Notes: generated by a model from the letters alone, not told the origin. A DNA stretch of 64,000 nt from JAAYYM01 sp035271065 (GCA_035271065.1 DATESB010000132.1:1-64000); one strand, 5' to 3'. Shown: positions 41,621 to 51,819, counted from the stretch's first letter. Made by a program: numbers and translations.

Positions 41621-44600
41621 ATGGCATTACACAAACTTGGAATCGATATTGGTTCCACCACTGTTAAAATAGCAATTCTTGACGAGCAAAACACTTTGCT
41701 CTTTTTCGATTATGAAAGACATTTTGCCAATATCCGCGAGACATTGGCTTCTTTGCTTGAAAAAGCATATAAAGAATTAGGCGAACTTGAGTTATCTCCG
41801 ATGATTACCGGTTCCGGCGGTCTGACGCTTGCCAACCACTTAAATGTTCCATTTGTACAGGAAGTCATCGCAGTATCCACAGCACTTTCTGACTATGCAC
41901 CACAGACTGATGTAGCAATTGAACTTGGTGGCGAGGATGCCAAGATCATTTACTTTGAAGGTGGCAATGTCGAACAGAGAATGAACGGTATCTGTGCCGG
42001 TGGTACAGGTTCTTTTATCGACCAGATGGCTTCACTTCTGCAGACAGATGCAACCGGATTAAATGAATATGCCAAAGGTTATCAATCTTTATATACCATT
42101 GCTGCAAGATGTGGTGTTTTTGCCAAATCTGATATCCAGCCTCTCATTAATGAGGGTGCCACCAAAGAAGATTTATCAGCTTCTATCTTTCAGGCAGTTG
42201 TCAACCAGACCATCAGTGGACTTGCTTGTGGTAAGCCAATTCGCGGGCATGTTGCATTTTTGGGTGGTCCGCTTCATTTCTTATCAGAATTAAAGGAAGC
42301 CTTCATCCGTACCTTAAAGTTGGATGATGAACATATTATTGCACCTGAGCAGTCACATTTATTCGCTGCTATTGGTTCAGCTCTGAATTATCATCCTGAT
42401 ACCATAACCTCTCTATCCAATATGGTAGAACGTCTATCCGGTGATATCAAAATGGAATTTGAGGTAGAGCGTATGGAACCGCTCTTTGCCACAAAGAAAG
42501 ATTATACCGAATTTGAAAATCGTCATAATACACACTGTGTTGTTACAGCCGAGTTAAAAGATTATGAAGGAAATTGTTTTTTGGGAATTGATGCCGGCTC
42601 CACAACAACTAAGGTTGCGTTGGTTGCTGAAAACGGCGCTCTGCTCTATTCATTTTACAGTAATAATAACGGTAGCCCGCTTGCAACTACCATACGTTCT
42701 ATTAAGGAAATCTATCACCTGCTTCCTCCAAGTGCATCAATTGTACACTCCTGCTCCACCGGTTATGGTGAGGCATTGATTAAGGCGGCTCTTATGCTAG
42801 ACGAGGGCGAAGTTGAGACTGTGGCACATTATTATGCTGCTGCTTTCTTTGAGCCTGAAGTTGATTGTATCTTGGATATCGGCGGTCAGGATATGAAATG
42901 TATCAAAATTAAAAACCACACCGTTGACAGCGTGCAGTTAAATGAAGCATGTTCTTCCGGTTGCGGTTCTTTTATTGAAACGTTTGCAAAATCATTGAAC
43001 TATAGTGTACAGGACTTTTCAAAGGCAGCACTATTTGCAAAGCATCCGATTGATTTAGGTACACGTTGTACCGTATTTATGAATTCCAAAGTAAAACAAG
43101 CACAGAAAGAAGGTGCCGGTGTGGATGATATTTCTGCCGGTCTTGCTTATTCTGTCATTAAAAATGCTTTATTTAAAGTCATCAAAGTATCCGATGCAGC
43201 TGAACTCGGGCAAAAAATTGTTGTACAAGGTGGTACTTTCTATAACGATGCCGTTCTCAGAAGTTTTGAAAAAATTGCAAACTGCGAAGCCATTCGTCCC
43301 GACATTGCAGGTATTATGGGAGCGTTCGGTGCTGCTTTGATTGCCCGTGAGCGCCATAGTGCCGATTACGAAAGCACAATGCTGTCCATTGATAAAATCA
43401 ATGCATTGGAATTCACAACCAGCATGGCAAAATGTAAGGGTTGTACCAACAACTGCCGTCTGACCATTAATAAATTTACAGGTGGACGCCAATACATCTC
43501 CGGCAATCGTTGTGAACGCGGTATCGGTAAAACTAAAAATGAACATAACATACCGAATTTATTTGAATATAAAGAGCAACGCATTTTCTCCTATGAAGCA
43601 CTCCCTGCTGATGAAGCAAAGCGTGGCAAAGTAGGTATTCCGCGTGTTCTGAACATGTACGAAAACTATCCGTTTTGGTTTACGTTCTTTACCAAACTGG
43701 GTTATCAGGTTGTTCTCTCTCCAAGTTCAACCCATAAAATCTACGAACTCGGCATCGAATCTATTCCGAGTGAATCAGAGTGCTATCCTGCCAAGTTGGT
43801 ACACGGGCATATCATGTGGTTAATCAAACAAAATGTACCGTTTATCTTCTATCCTTCATTATTTTATGAAAGAAACGAGATGCCGGATTCCAACAACCAT
43901 TATAATTGTCCAATTGTAACTTCTTATCCGGAAAACATTAAAAATAATGTAGATGAAATACAACGCGGTGACGTTAAATTTGTTAATCCGTTTATGTCTT
44001 TCAAAGATGTTGACATTGTCATTGAACGCTTGATTGAAGCTTTTCCTGATATTGCGTCTTTCGAAATTGCCGAGGCAGCACGCCTTGGCTGGGCTGAGCA
44101 AGAAGCTGCACACAAAGATGTACAGAAAAAAGGCGAAGAAGTCATTGCTTATCTGAAAGAAACCGGAAAACGCGGCATTGTTCTTGCAGGCAGACCTTAC
44201 CACATTGATCCCGAAATTCATCATGGTATTCCGGAATTGATTAATTCCTATGATATTGCCGTACTGACAGAAGACTCCATCTCACATCTGGCACCTGTTG
44301 AGCGTCCTTTACGTGTTTCAGACCAGTGGATGTATCATTCCAGATTATATGCAGCAGCTAATTATGTCAAAACACAAGAAAACCTTGAACTGGTACAGCT
44401 CAATTCCTTTGGCTGTGGACTTGACGCCGTAACGACCGATCAGGTAAGTGATATTCTGACCGACTCAGGCAAGATTTACACCTGCTTAAAAATTGACGAA
44501 GTCAATAACCTCGGTGCTGCACGTATCCGTATTCGTTCTCTGATTTCCGCAATTCGTGTGCGTGAATTAAAATGTCAGGCAGAAGGTACTATGGCACCTA

Positions 44601-45880
44601 AGCGGGAAATTAAATCTTCTGCATATCACCGCACTGTATTTACGGCTGAAATGCGTGAAAAATATACAATACTCTGCCCTCAGATGTCACCCATCCACTT
44701 TGATGTCATGCAGGCAGCATTTGTTGCAAGTGGCTATAATTTCGTACTTCTGCAAAATACCACCCGCGATGCAGTTAATGTGGGACTAAAATATGTTAAT
44801 AACGATGCATGCTTCCCTTCTCTTCTTGTAGTCGGACAGATTATGGAAGCCATTTTGTCCGGTGAATATGATTTGAACAAAACAGCTGTCATGATGTCAC
44901 AAACCGGCGGTGGTTGTCGTGCAACCAACTATATTGCATTTATTAGACGTGCCTTCGAGAAGGCAGGCTGCCCACAGATTCCTGTTATCTCGTTGAGTTT
45001 TTCCGGTATTGAAAAAAATCCCGGCTTTGTGATTGATGCTAATCTGCTGTTACGCGCAATTTCTTCCGTGGTATTTGGTGATATCTTTATGCGTTGCCTG
45101 TATCGTATGCGTCCGTATGAAGCTGTTCCCGGTTCTGCCAATGCATTACATAAAAAATGGGAAGCAAAATGCCGTGACTTTGTCAGCAGTAAACACTTTA
45201 ATCTGCTCACCTATGCAAAGATGTGCAAGCAGATCGTAAAAGAATTTGATGAACTTCCGATTACAGATATTCAAAAGCCACGTGTTGGTGTTGTCGGTGA
45301 AATTTTGGTTAAGTTCTCACCAACTGCCAATAACTATCTTGTTGAGTTATTGGAGTCAGAAGGTGCTGAAGCAGTTGTTCCCGATTTGCTGGATTTCCTA
45401 TTATACTGCTTCTATAACCAACTCTATAAAGCCGACAAATTAGGAACAAGCAAAAAAGATGCTCGCAATGCCCGCATCTTCATCTGGGCTTTGGAAACAT
45501 TCAGAGGCAGCGCTAAAAAGGCATTAAATAGGAGCAAACATTTCCACGCTCCTGCTCCTATCTTCCAACTTGCTGAATATGCTTCCGACATTGTATCCCT
45601 CGGTAATCAGACCGGTGAGGGTTGGTTCCTTACAGGTGAGATGTTAGAACTCATCCACTCCGGTGTCAATAATATTGTGTGTACGCAACCCTTTGCATGT
45701 CTGCCTAACCACGTTGTCGGAAAAGGTGTCATCAAAGAACTCCGCCACAGATATCCACTTTCCAATGTTGTGGCAATTGATTATGACCCCGGTGCAAGCG
45801 AAGTAAACCAATTAAATCGTATCAAACTGATGCTCTCAACAGCACATAAGAATATGAAAAAAACGGCGGATACACATTAA
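41621..45880 (+). CDS. Fused 2-hydroxyacyl-CoA dehydratase activase-related protein (double BcrAD/BadFG ATPase, DUF2229, HgdB-like)
   Basis: A 1419-residue protein, the only clear plus-strand gene. It has two ASKHA activase domains: residues 5-260 (GIDIGSTT; Fe-S ligands C125 in ICAGGTGSF and C164 in RCGVFAKS) and 320-580 (GIDAGSTT at 322-329; C444/C448 in EACSSGCGSF and C483 in RCTVFMNS). A DUF2229 region (about 650-860) and a HgdB-like dehydratase-type region (about 1010-1400) follow. Activases use ATP to inject an electron into hydroxyacyl-CoA dehydratases or benzoyl-CoA reductases. No dehydratase gene is nearby. Such fusions are widespread in Firmicutes and their partner is unknown. Confidence 0.9.
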   Translation: MALHKLGIDIGSTTVKIAILDEQNTLLFFDYERHFANIRETLASLLEKAYKELGELELSPMITGSGGLTLANHLNVPFVQEVIAVSTALSDYAPQTDVAIELGGEDAKIIYFEGGNVEQRMNGICAGGTGSFIDQMASLLQTDATGLNEYAKGYQSLYTIAARCGVFAKSDIQPLINEGATKEDLSASIFQAVVNQTISGLACGKPIRGHVAFLGGPLHFLSELKEAFIRTLKLDDEHIIAPEQSHLFAAIGSALNYHPDTITSLSNMVERLSGDIKMEFEVERMEPLFATKKDYTEFENRHNTHCVVTAELKDYEGNCFLGIDAGSTTTKVALVAENGALLYSFYSNNNGSPLATTIRSIKEIYHLLPPSASIVHSCSTGYGEALIKAALMLDEGEVETVAHYYAAAFFEPEVDCILDIGGQDMKCIKIKNHTVDSVQLNEACSSGCGSFIETFAKSLNYSVQDFSKAALFAKHPIDLGTRCTVFMNSKVKQAQKEGAGVDDISAGLAYSVIKNALFKVIKVSDAAELGQKIVVQGGTFYNDAVLRSFEKIANCEAIRPDIAGIMGAFGAALIARERHSADYESTMLSIDKINALEFTTSMAKCKGCTNNCRLTINKFTGGRQYISGNRCERGIGKTKNEHNIPNLFEYKEQRIFSYEALPADEAKRGKVGIPRVLNMYENYPFWFTFFTKLGYQVVLSPSSTHKIYELGIESIPSESECYPAKLVHGHIMWLIKQNVPFIFYPSLFYERNEMPDSNNHYNCPIVTSYPENIKNNVDEIQRGDVKFVNPFMSFKDVDIVIERLIEAFPDIASFEIAEAARLGWAEQEAAHKDVQKKGEEVIAYLKETGKRGIVLAGRPYHIDPEIHHGIPELINSYDIAVLTEDSISHLAPVERPLRVSDQWMYHSRLYAAANYVKTQENLELVQLNSFGCGLDAVTTDQVSDILTDSGKIYTCLKIDEVNNLGAARIRIRSLISAIRVRELKCQAEGTMAPKREIKSSAYHRTVFTAEMREKYTILCPQMSPIHFDVMQAAFVASGYNFVLLQNTTRDAVNVGLKYVNNDACFPSLLVVGQIMEAILSGEYDLNKTAVMMSQTGGGCRATNYIAFIRRAFEKAGCPQIPVISLSFSGIEKNPGFVIDANLLLRAISSVVFGDIFMRCLYRMRPYEAVPGSANALHKKWEAKCRDFVSSKHFNLLTYAKMCKQIVKEFDELPITDIQKPRVGVVGEILVKFSPTANNYLVELLESEGAEAVVPDLLDFLLYCFYNQLYKADKLGTSKKDARNARIFIWALETFRGSAKKALNRSKHFHAPAPIFQLAEYASDIVSLGNQTGEGWFLTGEMLELIHSGVNNIVCTQPFACLPNHVVGKGVIKELRHRYPLSNVVAIDYDPGASEVNQLNRIKLMLSTAHKNMKKTADTH

Positions 45881-45898
45881 TGTATTCGCCGTTTTTTT
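45857..45898. terminator. Bidirectional terminator between convergent genes
   Basis: The sequence is a near-perfect inverted repeat: AAAAAAACGGCG-GATACA (45857-45874) with TGTATTCGCCGTTTTTTT (45881-45898), six-base loop and one G-U. It includes the last codons of the activase gene and lies 13 bases from the HPt gene end. It can serve both strands. Confidence 0.85.
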
Positions 45899-45910
45899 CA
45901 TATCTGTACT

Positions 45911-46261
45911 TTACTCTTTAATAGCTGCACTCACTTCCATATAACGTGCTGTAACTAGCGTCATCATTGCCTCATAATCTGCATCTTCTTTATGACGAAG
46001 TGCCTCTACCAACGGAATTAACGCATCATAGACACTCTTAATTGCCAGATTGCCGGTTACACCCTTCAGTGTATGTCCCGCAGAAAAAGCCTCTTCATAA
46101 TCTTTCTTTTCTAATGCTTCTTTGAGTTTTTCATAATTTGGATCCTCAAGAAATTTCCCCAAAAAGCGCTCAAACATCTCTTCATTTCCGGAAAAGCGGT
46201 AAATCGCTTCATCACAAGCAATTCCTACCTTCTCTAACAATACTTTCTTCTCTTGTGTCAT
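45911..46261 (-). CDS. HPt phosphotransfer domain protein
   Basis: A 116-residue four-helix HPt protein. The phosphorylatable histidine is H63 in SAGHTLKGVTGNL, matching the H-x-L-K-G consensus fully. It would carry phosphate between a receiver and another receiver or kinase. Its ATG overlaps the upstream sensor stop codon by four bases, so it is coupled to that protein. No histidine kinase gene lies in the window, so its donor is unknown. Confidence 0.92.
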   Translation of the reverse strand: MTQEKKVLLEKVGIACDEAIYRFSGNEEMFERFLGKFLEDPNYEKLKEALEKKDYEEAFSAGHTLKGVTGNLAIKSVYDALIPLVEALRHKEDADYEAMMTLVTARYMEVSAAIKE

Positions 46262-48129
46262 GCCTTATTACTCCTTTTCTTTAGGTATTCTTCTATATGA
46301 CATAATAACTGATTCATATCTCTTAAAAATTGCTCAATGTTAGCAGCCACATATTCATGGTTTGCTGCTTTGCAGGCTTGTTCCATACCACCTGCCATAT
46401 CTGAAAGGTCTATTGCACCGATGCTGTTACAAGCATTGCGAACAGCATGCATATAAATCTCAACCTTTCGCATCTCAGAATTCTGATATACCTGATTTAA
46501 ATCTTTCAAAGTCTCTTCCATGTCTGTCAGGAACGTTGAAAGCATTTTCTGATAAAGTGTCATATTCTCACCGATATAATCCGCAACCTTTGTACTGCTG
46601 ATCTCCTCTATATCGAATAGTGAACCACGTTCGGGTTTCTTGTCCTTTAACTCAGCAGTTCTGGTCCAAAGCCACCTCGTAAGCACATCTGAAAGTTGTT
46701 TGCCGGAAATCGGTTTGTATATATAATCGCTGAACCGAGCATGCAGAAAATCATCCAGTGAATCTTCTATCTTGTTAGACGTACAAAGAACAATCGGCAC
46801 CTTCCTATAATACTCACCATCCAATTCACGAATTCTTCTCGTTGTCTCAATGCCGTCCATATCTGTCATCACATGATTTACAAATATCATATCATATGCA
46901 TTCGCCTGTACCAGATTCAATGCTTCAGCTCCACTTGCAGTTTTGGTACAATGCATCTGATATGGTTTCATAGCGCTTTCTAAAAGTGCAATTCCTGACA
47001 AACTGTCATCCACAAGCAGAATCTTTGCGCCCAATGCTACAAGCACATCCTCCGAGTCTGCATCAACAGTTACATCGGTCACAGCTTCAACTGCTTCACC
47101 CAATAACGGCTGTTTGTATTCCAAACGATATATGGTCACAATACTCGTAAATACTTCTCCATATGTATCAAAAACATTTTGTATTGACAGATTACATCTT
47201 TTCCCCGACAATTTGTATATTGCCGGTATGATAAACGCTCCTTGGTGCGCCCGATGCAATTCTTCTTCATCCGCATCTCTCATTTCAAAGTAATCGGTCA
47301 ATTCCTTTCCGATTGGCAACTCTTTTTCCTCAATCATGATAATTTCAGCACATTTATTAATGAAAACTACTTTCCCTTCATCGTCACAAATGGCTGCCGG
47401 ATCTGTTTTTGTTGCCTGTAGGAATTCTCTGTAATCCTCAATTCTTATCTTCAACGCATCATGCTTTAGATATGCCTTGCCAAGAAGTAGAATCATAGCA
47501 AAATAAGAAAAAGTATGACATGGAAATACCGGCATATCACTTATCATCATAAATAATTCCACAACTCCACTAAGTAATACCAATATTGCAGAAGCTGCCA
47601 AATATTTCAGCAATGCACGTGTTCTCTTCCTATTACATGTCTTGGAATAGACAAATAACATACAAATAACAGACGCAATAAAAATCACACAAATAATCTC
47701 ATATACAATTTGCGTAAAAATACTGCTAATCTTCATACAATATCCCCACGCAGTGTCTAACACAAAGATATTACCCGTAAAAATATCTACCAGATAAAGG
47801 ATGACTCCTGCGTATAAAATAATAGAGCCGCATAAGGAAGAACCCTTCTCAGAAACACCTGTATATTCAGCATATACATGAATTGCCGCTGCCATAAAAA
47901 GCATCATGGAAAACCACGTAATCGCCCAAACAATTTCAAGTGCTACTGAATTTGTAATCAAACTCATACATGCATAACTGATATTATTAATTGCTCCCGA
48001 AATACACAAGTACACAAAATACAGCGCATTGGATTTGTCCGACTTCTCATACGAATAGACTTCTACTCCCTGCGATATCATCATAACGCTTGTACATGTC
48101 AGTATTCCTGCGAAAATCATCGGAATCAT
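46258..48129 (-). CDS. Membrane sensor with PAS, receiver (Asp to Asn) and HPt domains, no kinase
   Basis: Residues 1-220 form seven membrane helices. A PAS-like domain lies at about 235-335, a receiver domain at about 368-485 and an HPt domain at about 515-620. The receiver keeps the acidic pair D374/D375, T450 and K472, but the phosphoacceptor position is N418 (FVNHVMTDMDG) instead of Asp. HPt H561 (YMHAVRNACNS) is present with an imperfect context. There is no HisKA/HATPase kinase core. It therefore cannot phosphorylate itself and the receiver may be constitutive or phosphate-independent. It is coupled to a separate HPt gene. Promoter at 48162-48190; start has GAGGAG. Confidence 0.88.
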   Translation of the reverse strand: MIPMIFAGILTCTSVMMISQGVEVYSYEKSDKSNALYFVYLCISGAINNISYACMSLITNSVALEIVWAITWFSMMLFMAAAIHVYAEYTGVSEKGSSLCGSIILYAGVILYLVDIFTGNIFVLDTAWGYCMKISSIFTQIVYEIICVIFIASVICMLFVYSKTCNRKRTRALLKYLAASAILVLLSGVVELFMMISDMPVFPCHTFSYFAMILLLGKAYLKHDALKIRIEDYREFLQATKTDPAAICDDEGKVVFINKCAEIIMIEEKELPIGKELTDYFEMRDADEEELHRAHQGAFIIPAIYKLSGKRCNLSIQNVFDTYGEVFTSIVTIYRLEYKQPLLGEAVEAVTDVTVDADSEDVLVALGAKILLVDDSLSGIALLESAMKPYQMHCTKTASGAEALNLVQANAYDMIFVNHVMTDMDGIETTRRIRELDGEYYRKVPIVLCTSNKIEDSLDDFLHARFSDYIYKPISGKQLSDVLTRWLWTRTAELKDKKPERGSLFDIEEISSTKVADYIGENMTLYQKMLSTFLTDMEETLKDLNQVYQNSEMRKVEIYMHAVRNACNSIGAIDLSDMAGGMEQACKAANHEYVAANIEQFLRDMNQLLCHIEEYLKKRSNKA

Positions 48130-48161
48130 AGGTGTCTCCTCACAAATGGGATAATACGGTA

Positions 48162-48190
48162 ATTATACACTATTCTACTCTATTCAACAA
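48162..48190 (-). promoter_or_regulatory. Promoter of the sensor-HPt operon
   Basis: TTGTTG (48185-48190) and TATAAT (48162-48167) on the minus strand are 17 bases apart. The start codon is about 33 bases downstream. Confidence 0.5.
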
Positions 48191-48199
48191 TCCATAAAT

Positions 48200-49114
48200 C
48201 TATATTTCGTTCAGGTCATAAGGTGTGGTCTGGTATACAAAATAATTCAACCAATTGGTATATAGGTTATTGGCATGTGCTCGCCACTGTAAATCCGGGC
48301 GAATGCTTGCATCATCATTTGTAAAGTAATTTTTCGGCTTGCTGATTGGTAATCCTTTCTCCACATCCCTTAAGTACTCCTGTTCAAGCGTTCTTCTGCC
48401 ATATTCGGGATGTCCCATAACAAATATCTGTTGACCTTCATTGGCGAGTGCCAAAAAGACTCCTGCCTCCTCAGACTCAGCAAGTACCGTCAACTCCTTA
48501 CAGTTGTGAATCGCCTCTGCAGATACGGTTGTATGTCTGCTGTGTGGTGCCATAAAGACATCATCAAACCCACGCACCAACGGATTTTTCCTGTTGGATA
48601 CTCTGTGAGGGTAAATGCCAAACAACTTTTCAGGTAACAACTCTTTCTGAAGCCCAAAATGATAATACAATCCTGCCTGCGCTGCCCAGCATATATGAAG
48701 CGTTGACGTTACATTCTTCTTTGACCATGCCATGATTTCGCACAGTTCATCCCAGTAGTCCACTTCTGTATATTCCATCTGCTCAACAGGTGCACCTGTA
48801 ATAATCAATCCATCAAATTTCCTTGCTTTGATTTCATCAAATGTTGTATAGAATTTATTCAAATGACTTGCGGATGTATTTAAGGATATATGCGATGATA
48901 CATTCATAAAAGTAACATCCACCTGTAGCGGTGTATTCGATAATGCACGTAATAATTGCAGTTCTGTCTCCTGCTTAATAGGCATTAAATTAAGGATTGC
49001 AATCTGTAACGGACGAATATCCTGATGCATGGAACGACTTTCGTCCATAACAAATATATTCTCGTCTTCCAGTATTCCCTTTGCTGGTAAATCGCTTTGA
49101 ATTTTAATTGGCAT
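48200..49114 (-). CDS. metA: Homoserine O-acetyltransferase MetA
   Basis: MetA acylates homoserine as the first committed step of methionine synthesis. The 304 residues are standard. Catalytic residues are C142 (HICWAAQ), H235 and E237 (GHPEYG). Position 111 is Glu (GAPVEQ); in Bacillus cereus MetA that residue selects acetyl-CoA, whereas Gly there selects succinyl-CoA, so an acetyltransferase is predicted. It follows ligA by two bases and is the last gene of a long operon. No SAM riboswitch lies before it. Confidence 0.95.
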   Translation of the reverse strand: MPIKIQSDLPAKGILEDENIFVMDESRSMHQDIRPLQIAILNLMPIKQETELQLLRALSNTPLQVDVTFMNVSSHISLNTSASHLNKFYTTFDEIKARKFDGLIITGAPVEQMEYTEVDYWDELCEIMAWSKKNVTSTLHICWAAQAGLYYHFGLQKELLPEKLFGIYPHRVSNRKNPLVRGFDDVFMAPHSRHTTVSAEAIHNCKELTVLAESEEAGVFLALANEGQQIFVMGHPEYGRRTLEQEYLRDVEKGLPISKPKNYFTNDDASIRPDLQWRAHANNLYTNWLNYFVYQTTPYDLNEI

Positions 49115-49116
49115 TA

Positions 49117-51093
49117 CTATTCTCCCATCATTTCTATGATTTCTTCTTCCGATATAATCGGTACACCAAGTTCCTTGGCTTTTTTGTTCTTTGAGGAATT
49201 GGATGTCACATCGTTATTAATCAAATAACTGGTCTTTGCAGTCACGCTGCCGGTTGCCTTGCCGCCTTTTCTCTCAATGGCTTCTTTCAATTCGTCTCGA
49301 TTGGCAAAACGATTCACACTGCCGGTGATGACAAAGGTTAAACCATTTAGGCTCTGTGTGCCTTCTTCAACTTGTGGTTGCTCCAAATTCAATTCTGAAA
49401 GCAATCTCTCCAGTGCTTCTCGATTGTCCGCCTTTTCAAAATATTGAGTAAACGTACCGGCTATCACCTCTCCGACTCCGTCAATGCTACTCAGTTCTTC
49501 CATGGTTGCATGCTCTATGCGTTCCATATCATACGAGAACTCTCTGGCTATCATTTTAGCATTTGCCAACCCAACATTCAAGATACCCAGTCCGTAAATC
49601 ACTCTGGGAATTGTTGTATTGCGCGCCTGTTCAATGCTGCTCATCAGATTTTCATAGGATTTCTCTCCGAAACCTTCCATTTGTGTAATCTGTTCTTTAT
49701 ATTGTGTTAGTTTGAAAATATCAGCAAATTCATGGATAAAACCTTCCGCGATAAACTTCTCTAACGTCTGCTCGGAAAGTCCTTCAATATTCAAAGCATT
49801 TCTGCTGACAAACAGAGAAAATGCCTTGATTTTCTTTGCCGGGCAGTCTTCGTTTGTACAGTATAACGTCTGCACGTCATTCACATGATGTATCTTCGTC
49901 TTTCCGCTACACACCGGACATGTATCCGGAATATCCAAATGGCTGCTTTGCGTCAGATTTTCTGCAATTTGCGGGATAATCATATTGGCCTTATATACAG
50001 TAATGGTGTCTCCGATACCAAGTTTCAAGGCCTGCATAATACTGATATTATGAACAGATGCACGGCTGACCGTTGTTCCCTCCAGTTCCACCGGATCAAA
50101 TATTGCAACCGGATTGATTAATCCCGTTCGGCTGGGTGACCATTCTATCTCCCGTAGTGTTGTCTCACGTAGTTCATCTGCCCACTTAAAGGCAATCGAG
50201 TCACGCGGAAACTTGGAAGTTGCTCCAAGTGACTGTCCATATGCAATGTCATCATAAACCAATACCAATCCGTCTGACGGAACTTCATTTTTCACTATCG
50301 TATCTGCAAAATACTGAATGTCATCTAAAATCGTTTCCTCTGTAACCATTCTGTGTTCTACAACATCAAAGCCCTGTGATTTCAGAAAATCCAGTTGCTC
50401 ACTTCTGGCATTATGAAAATCAACTTCGTCTGCCTTCACCAATGTAAACGCATAAAAACGTACATTCCTTCTTGCCGTAATCTCATTGTTCAACTGACGC
50501 ACCGACCCACTGCATAGATTACGTGGATTTTTATATTTTGCATCCACATCTTCTATTTCATCATTGATTTTCTCAAAATCTGCATACGTAATGACTGCTT
50601 CACCACGCAGAATTAATTCTCCTTTATACGGAATGCTGAGCGGAACATTCTTAAATACCTTTGCATTGTTTGTAATGACCTCTCCAACCTCGCCGTTGCC
50701 CCTTGTTACTGCTTTTTGAAGGGTGCCGTTTAGATAAGTCAGAACAATCGTCAATCCATCTAATTTCCAAGAAAGAATTGCTCTCTGTCCTTGTAGCCAA
50801 TCTCGTAATGCTTCCCTGTCTTTTGTCTTATCTAGTGACAGCATCGGCTTTTCATGTAATTCCTTCGGCAGTTCATCAAGTGCCTCGTAACCGACTTTTA
50901 CCGTTGGAGAATCCGCAAAAACCATGCCTGTCTTTTCTTCCAGCGCAACAAGTTCATCATAGAGTTTATCATAATCAAAATTGCTCATAATTTCAGCATC
51001 TTCTTGATAGTATGCCTTTGAAGCATTTTGCAGTATTTCGGTTAACTCTTTCATTCGTTTCATTTCAAGTTGATTCGTTATTTCTGCACTCAT
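49117..51093 (-). CDS. ligA: DNA ligase, NAD-dependent
   Basis: LigA seals nicks with NAD. The 658 residues show the Ia domain, the adenylation lysine in SWKLDGL (near residue 109), OB fold, a four-cysteine zinc finger (CPVCSGK, CTNEDCPAK near 400-430), helix-hairpin-helix repeats, and a C-terminal BRCT domain (LNGLTFVITGSVNRFANRDE). All are expected. It lies between rluF and metA with small gaps. The ATG follows GAGAGG. Confidence 0.97.
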   Translation of the reverse strand: MSAEITNQLEMKRMKELTEILQNASKAYYQEDAEIMSNFDYDKLYDELVALEEKTGMVFADSPTVKVGYEALDELPKELHEKPMLSLDKTKDREALRDWLQGQRAILSWKLDGLTIVLTYLNGTLQKAVTRGNGEVGEVITNNAKVFKNVPLSIPYKGELILRGEAVITYADFEKINDEIEDVDAKYKNPRNLCSGSVRQLNNEITARRNVRFYAFTLVKADEVDFHNARSEQLDFLKSQGFDVVEHRMVTEETILDDIQYFADTIVKNEVPSDGLVLVYDDIAYGQSLGATSKFPRDSIAFKWADELRETTLREIEWSPSRTGLINPVAIFDPVELEGTTVSRASVHNISIMQALKLGIGDTITVYKANMIIPQIAENLTQSSHLDIPDTCPVCSGKTKIHHVNDVQTLYCTNEDCPAKKIKAFSLFVSRNALNIEGLSEQTLEKFIAEGFIHEFADIFKLTQYKEQITQMEGFGEKSYENLMSSIEQARNTTIPRVIYGLGILNVGLANAKMIAREFSYDMERIEHATMEELSSIDGVGEVIAGTFTQYFEKADNREALERLLSELNLEQPQVEEGTQSLNGLTFVITGSVNRFANRDELKEAIERKGGKATGSVTAKTSYLINNDVTSNSSKNKKAKELGVPIISEEEIIEMMGE

Positions 51094-51105
51094 ATACTAA
51101 ACCTC

Positions 51106-51819
51106 TCACTGATAGACTTTCTGTTTCAATAACTCTAATTCCTTTGTGGTTAAATCACGATATGTTCCAACCTTTAAATTGCCGAGTTCCACGTTGACAA
51201 TGCGTACTCTGGTGAGTTTCATGACACGATAGCCAAAATTCTCGCACATTCGTCTGATTTGCCTGTTCAGTCCCTGTGTCAGAATAATTCTGCAGGAAGT
51301 ATCACTTAGTTTTTCAACCTTACACTTCTTCGTTGTTACTTCTAATTCTTCCAGATAAACTCCATTTTGCATTCCCAGCAGGAATTCTTCGTTAATCACC
51401 TTATCAAGTGACACAATGTATTCTTTTTCATGGTCATTTGCTGAACGCATCATCTGGTTGAGCAGTTCACCGTCATTTGTCATAATGACCAGACCCTCAG
51501 ACTCCTTATCAAGTCGCCCGCAATAAGTAATTCTGATTGGATAATGAATATATTCTATGATATTATTTTTTTCACGTTTCTCCGATGTACAAACAATCCC
51601 ACGCGGTTTATTGAATGCAAGATACACTTTCTCCTCTTGCTTCCGAATAGGTTTTCCGTCAATCATAACAGTCTGCCCCGGTTCCACCTTGGTGCCCTGT
51701 TCTGCCCTGTGTCCGTCTATTGTAACTTTTCCTGCCTCTATCAATCGGTCCGCTTCTCTGCGTGAGCAGATACCAGCTTCCGCTATGAACTTATTCAGTC
51801 TAATCGCTTCATCATTCAT
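51106..51819 (-). CDS. Pseudouridine synthase, RluF/RsuA family
   Basis: A 237-residue enzyme with an N-terminal S4 RNA-binding domain (RLNKFIAEAGICSRREADRL) and the RsuA/RluB/E/F catalytic domain. The catalytic aspartate is in CGRLDKESEGL (GRLD motif near residue 105), and KLTRVRIVNVELGNLKVG is the usual end. The best match by sequence is the RluF type (23S U2604), but the exact uridine is uncertain, so no symbol is given. Start has GAGGATT. Confidence 0.9.
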   Translation of the reverse strand: MNDEAIRLNKFIAEAGICSRREADRLIEAGKVTIDGHRAEQGTKVEPGQTVMIDGKPIRKQEEKVYLAFNKPRGIVCTSEKREKNNIIEYIHYPIRITYCGRLDKESEGLVIMTNDGELLNQMMRSANDHEKEYIVSLDKVINEEFLLGMQNGVYLEELEVTTKKCKVEKLSDTSCRIILTQGLNRQIRRMCENFGYRVMKLTRVRIVNVELGNLKVGTYRDLTTKELELLKQKVYQ

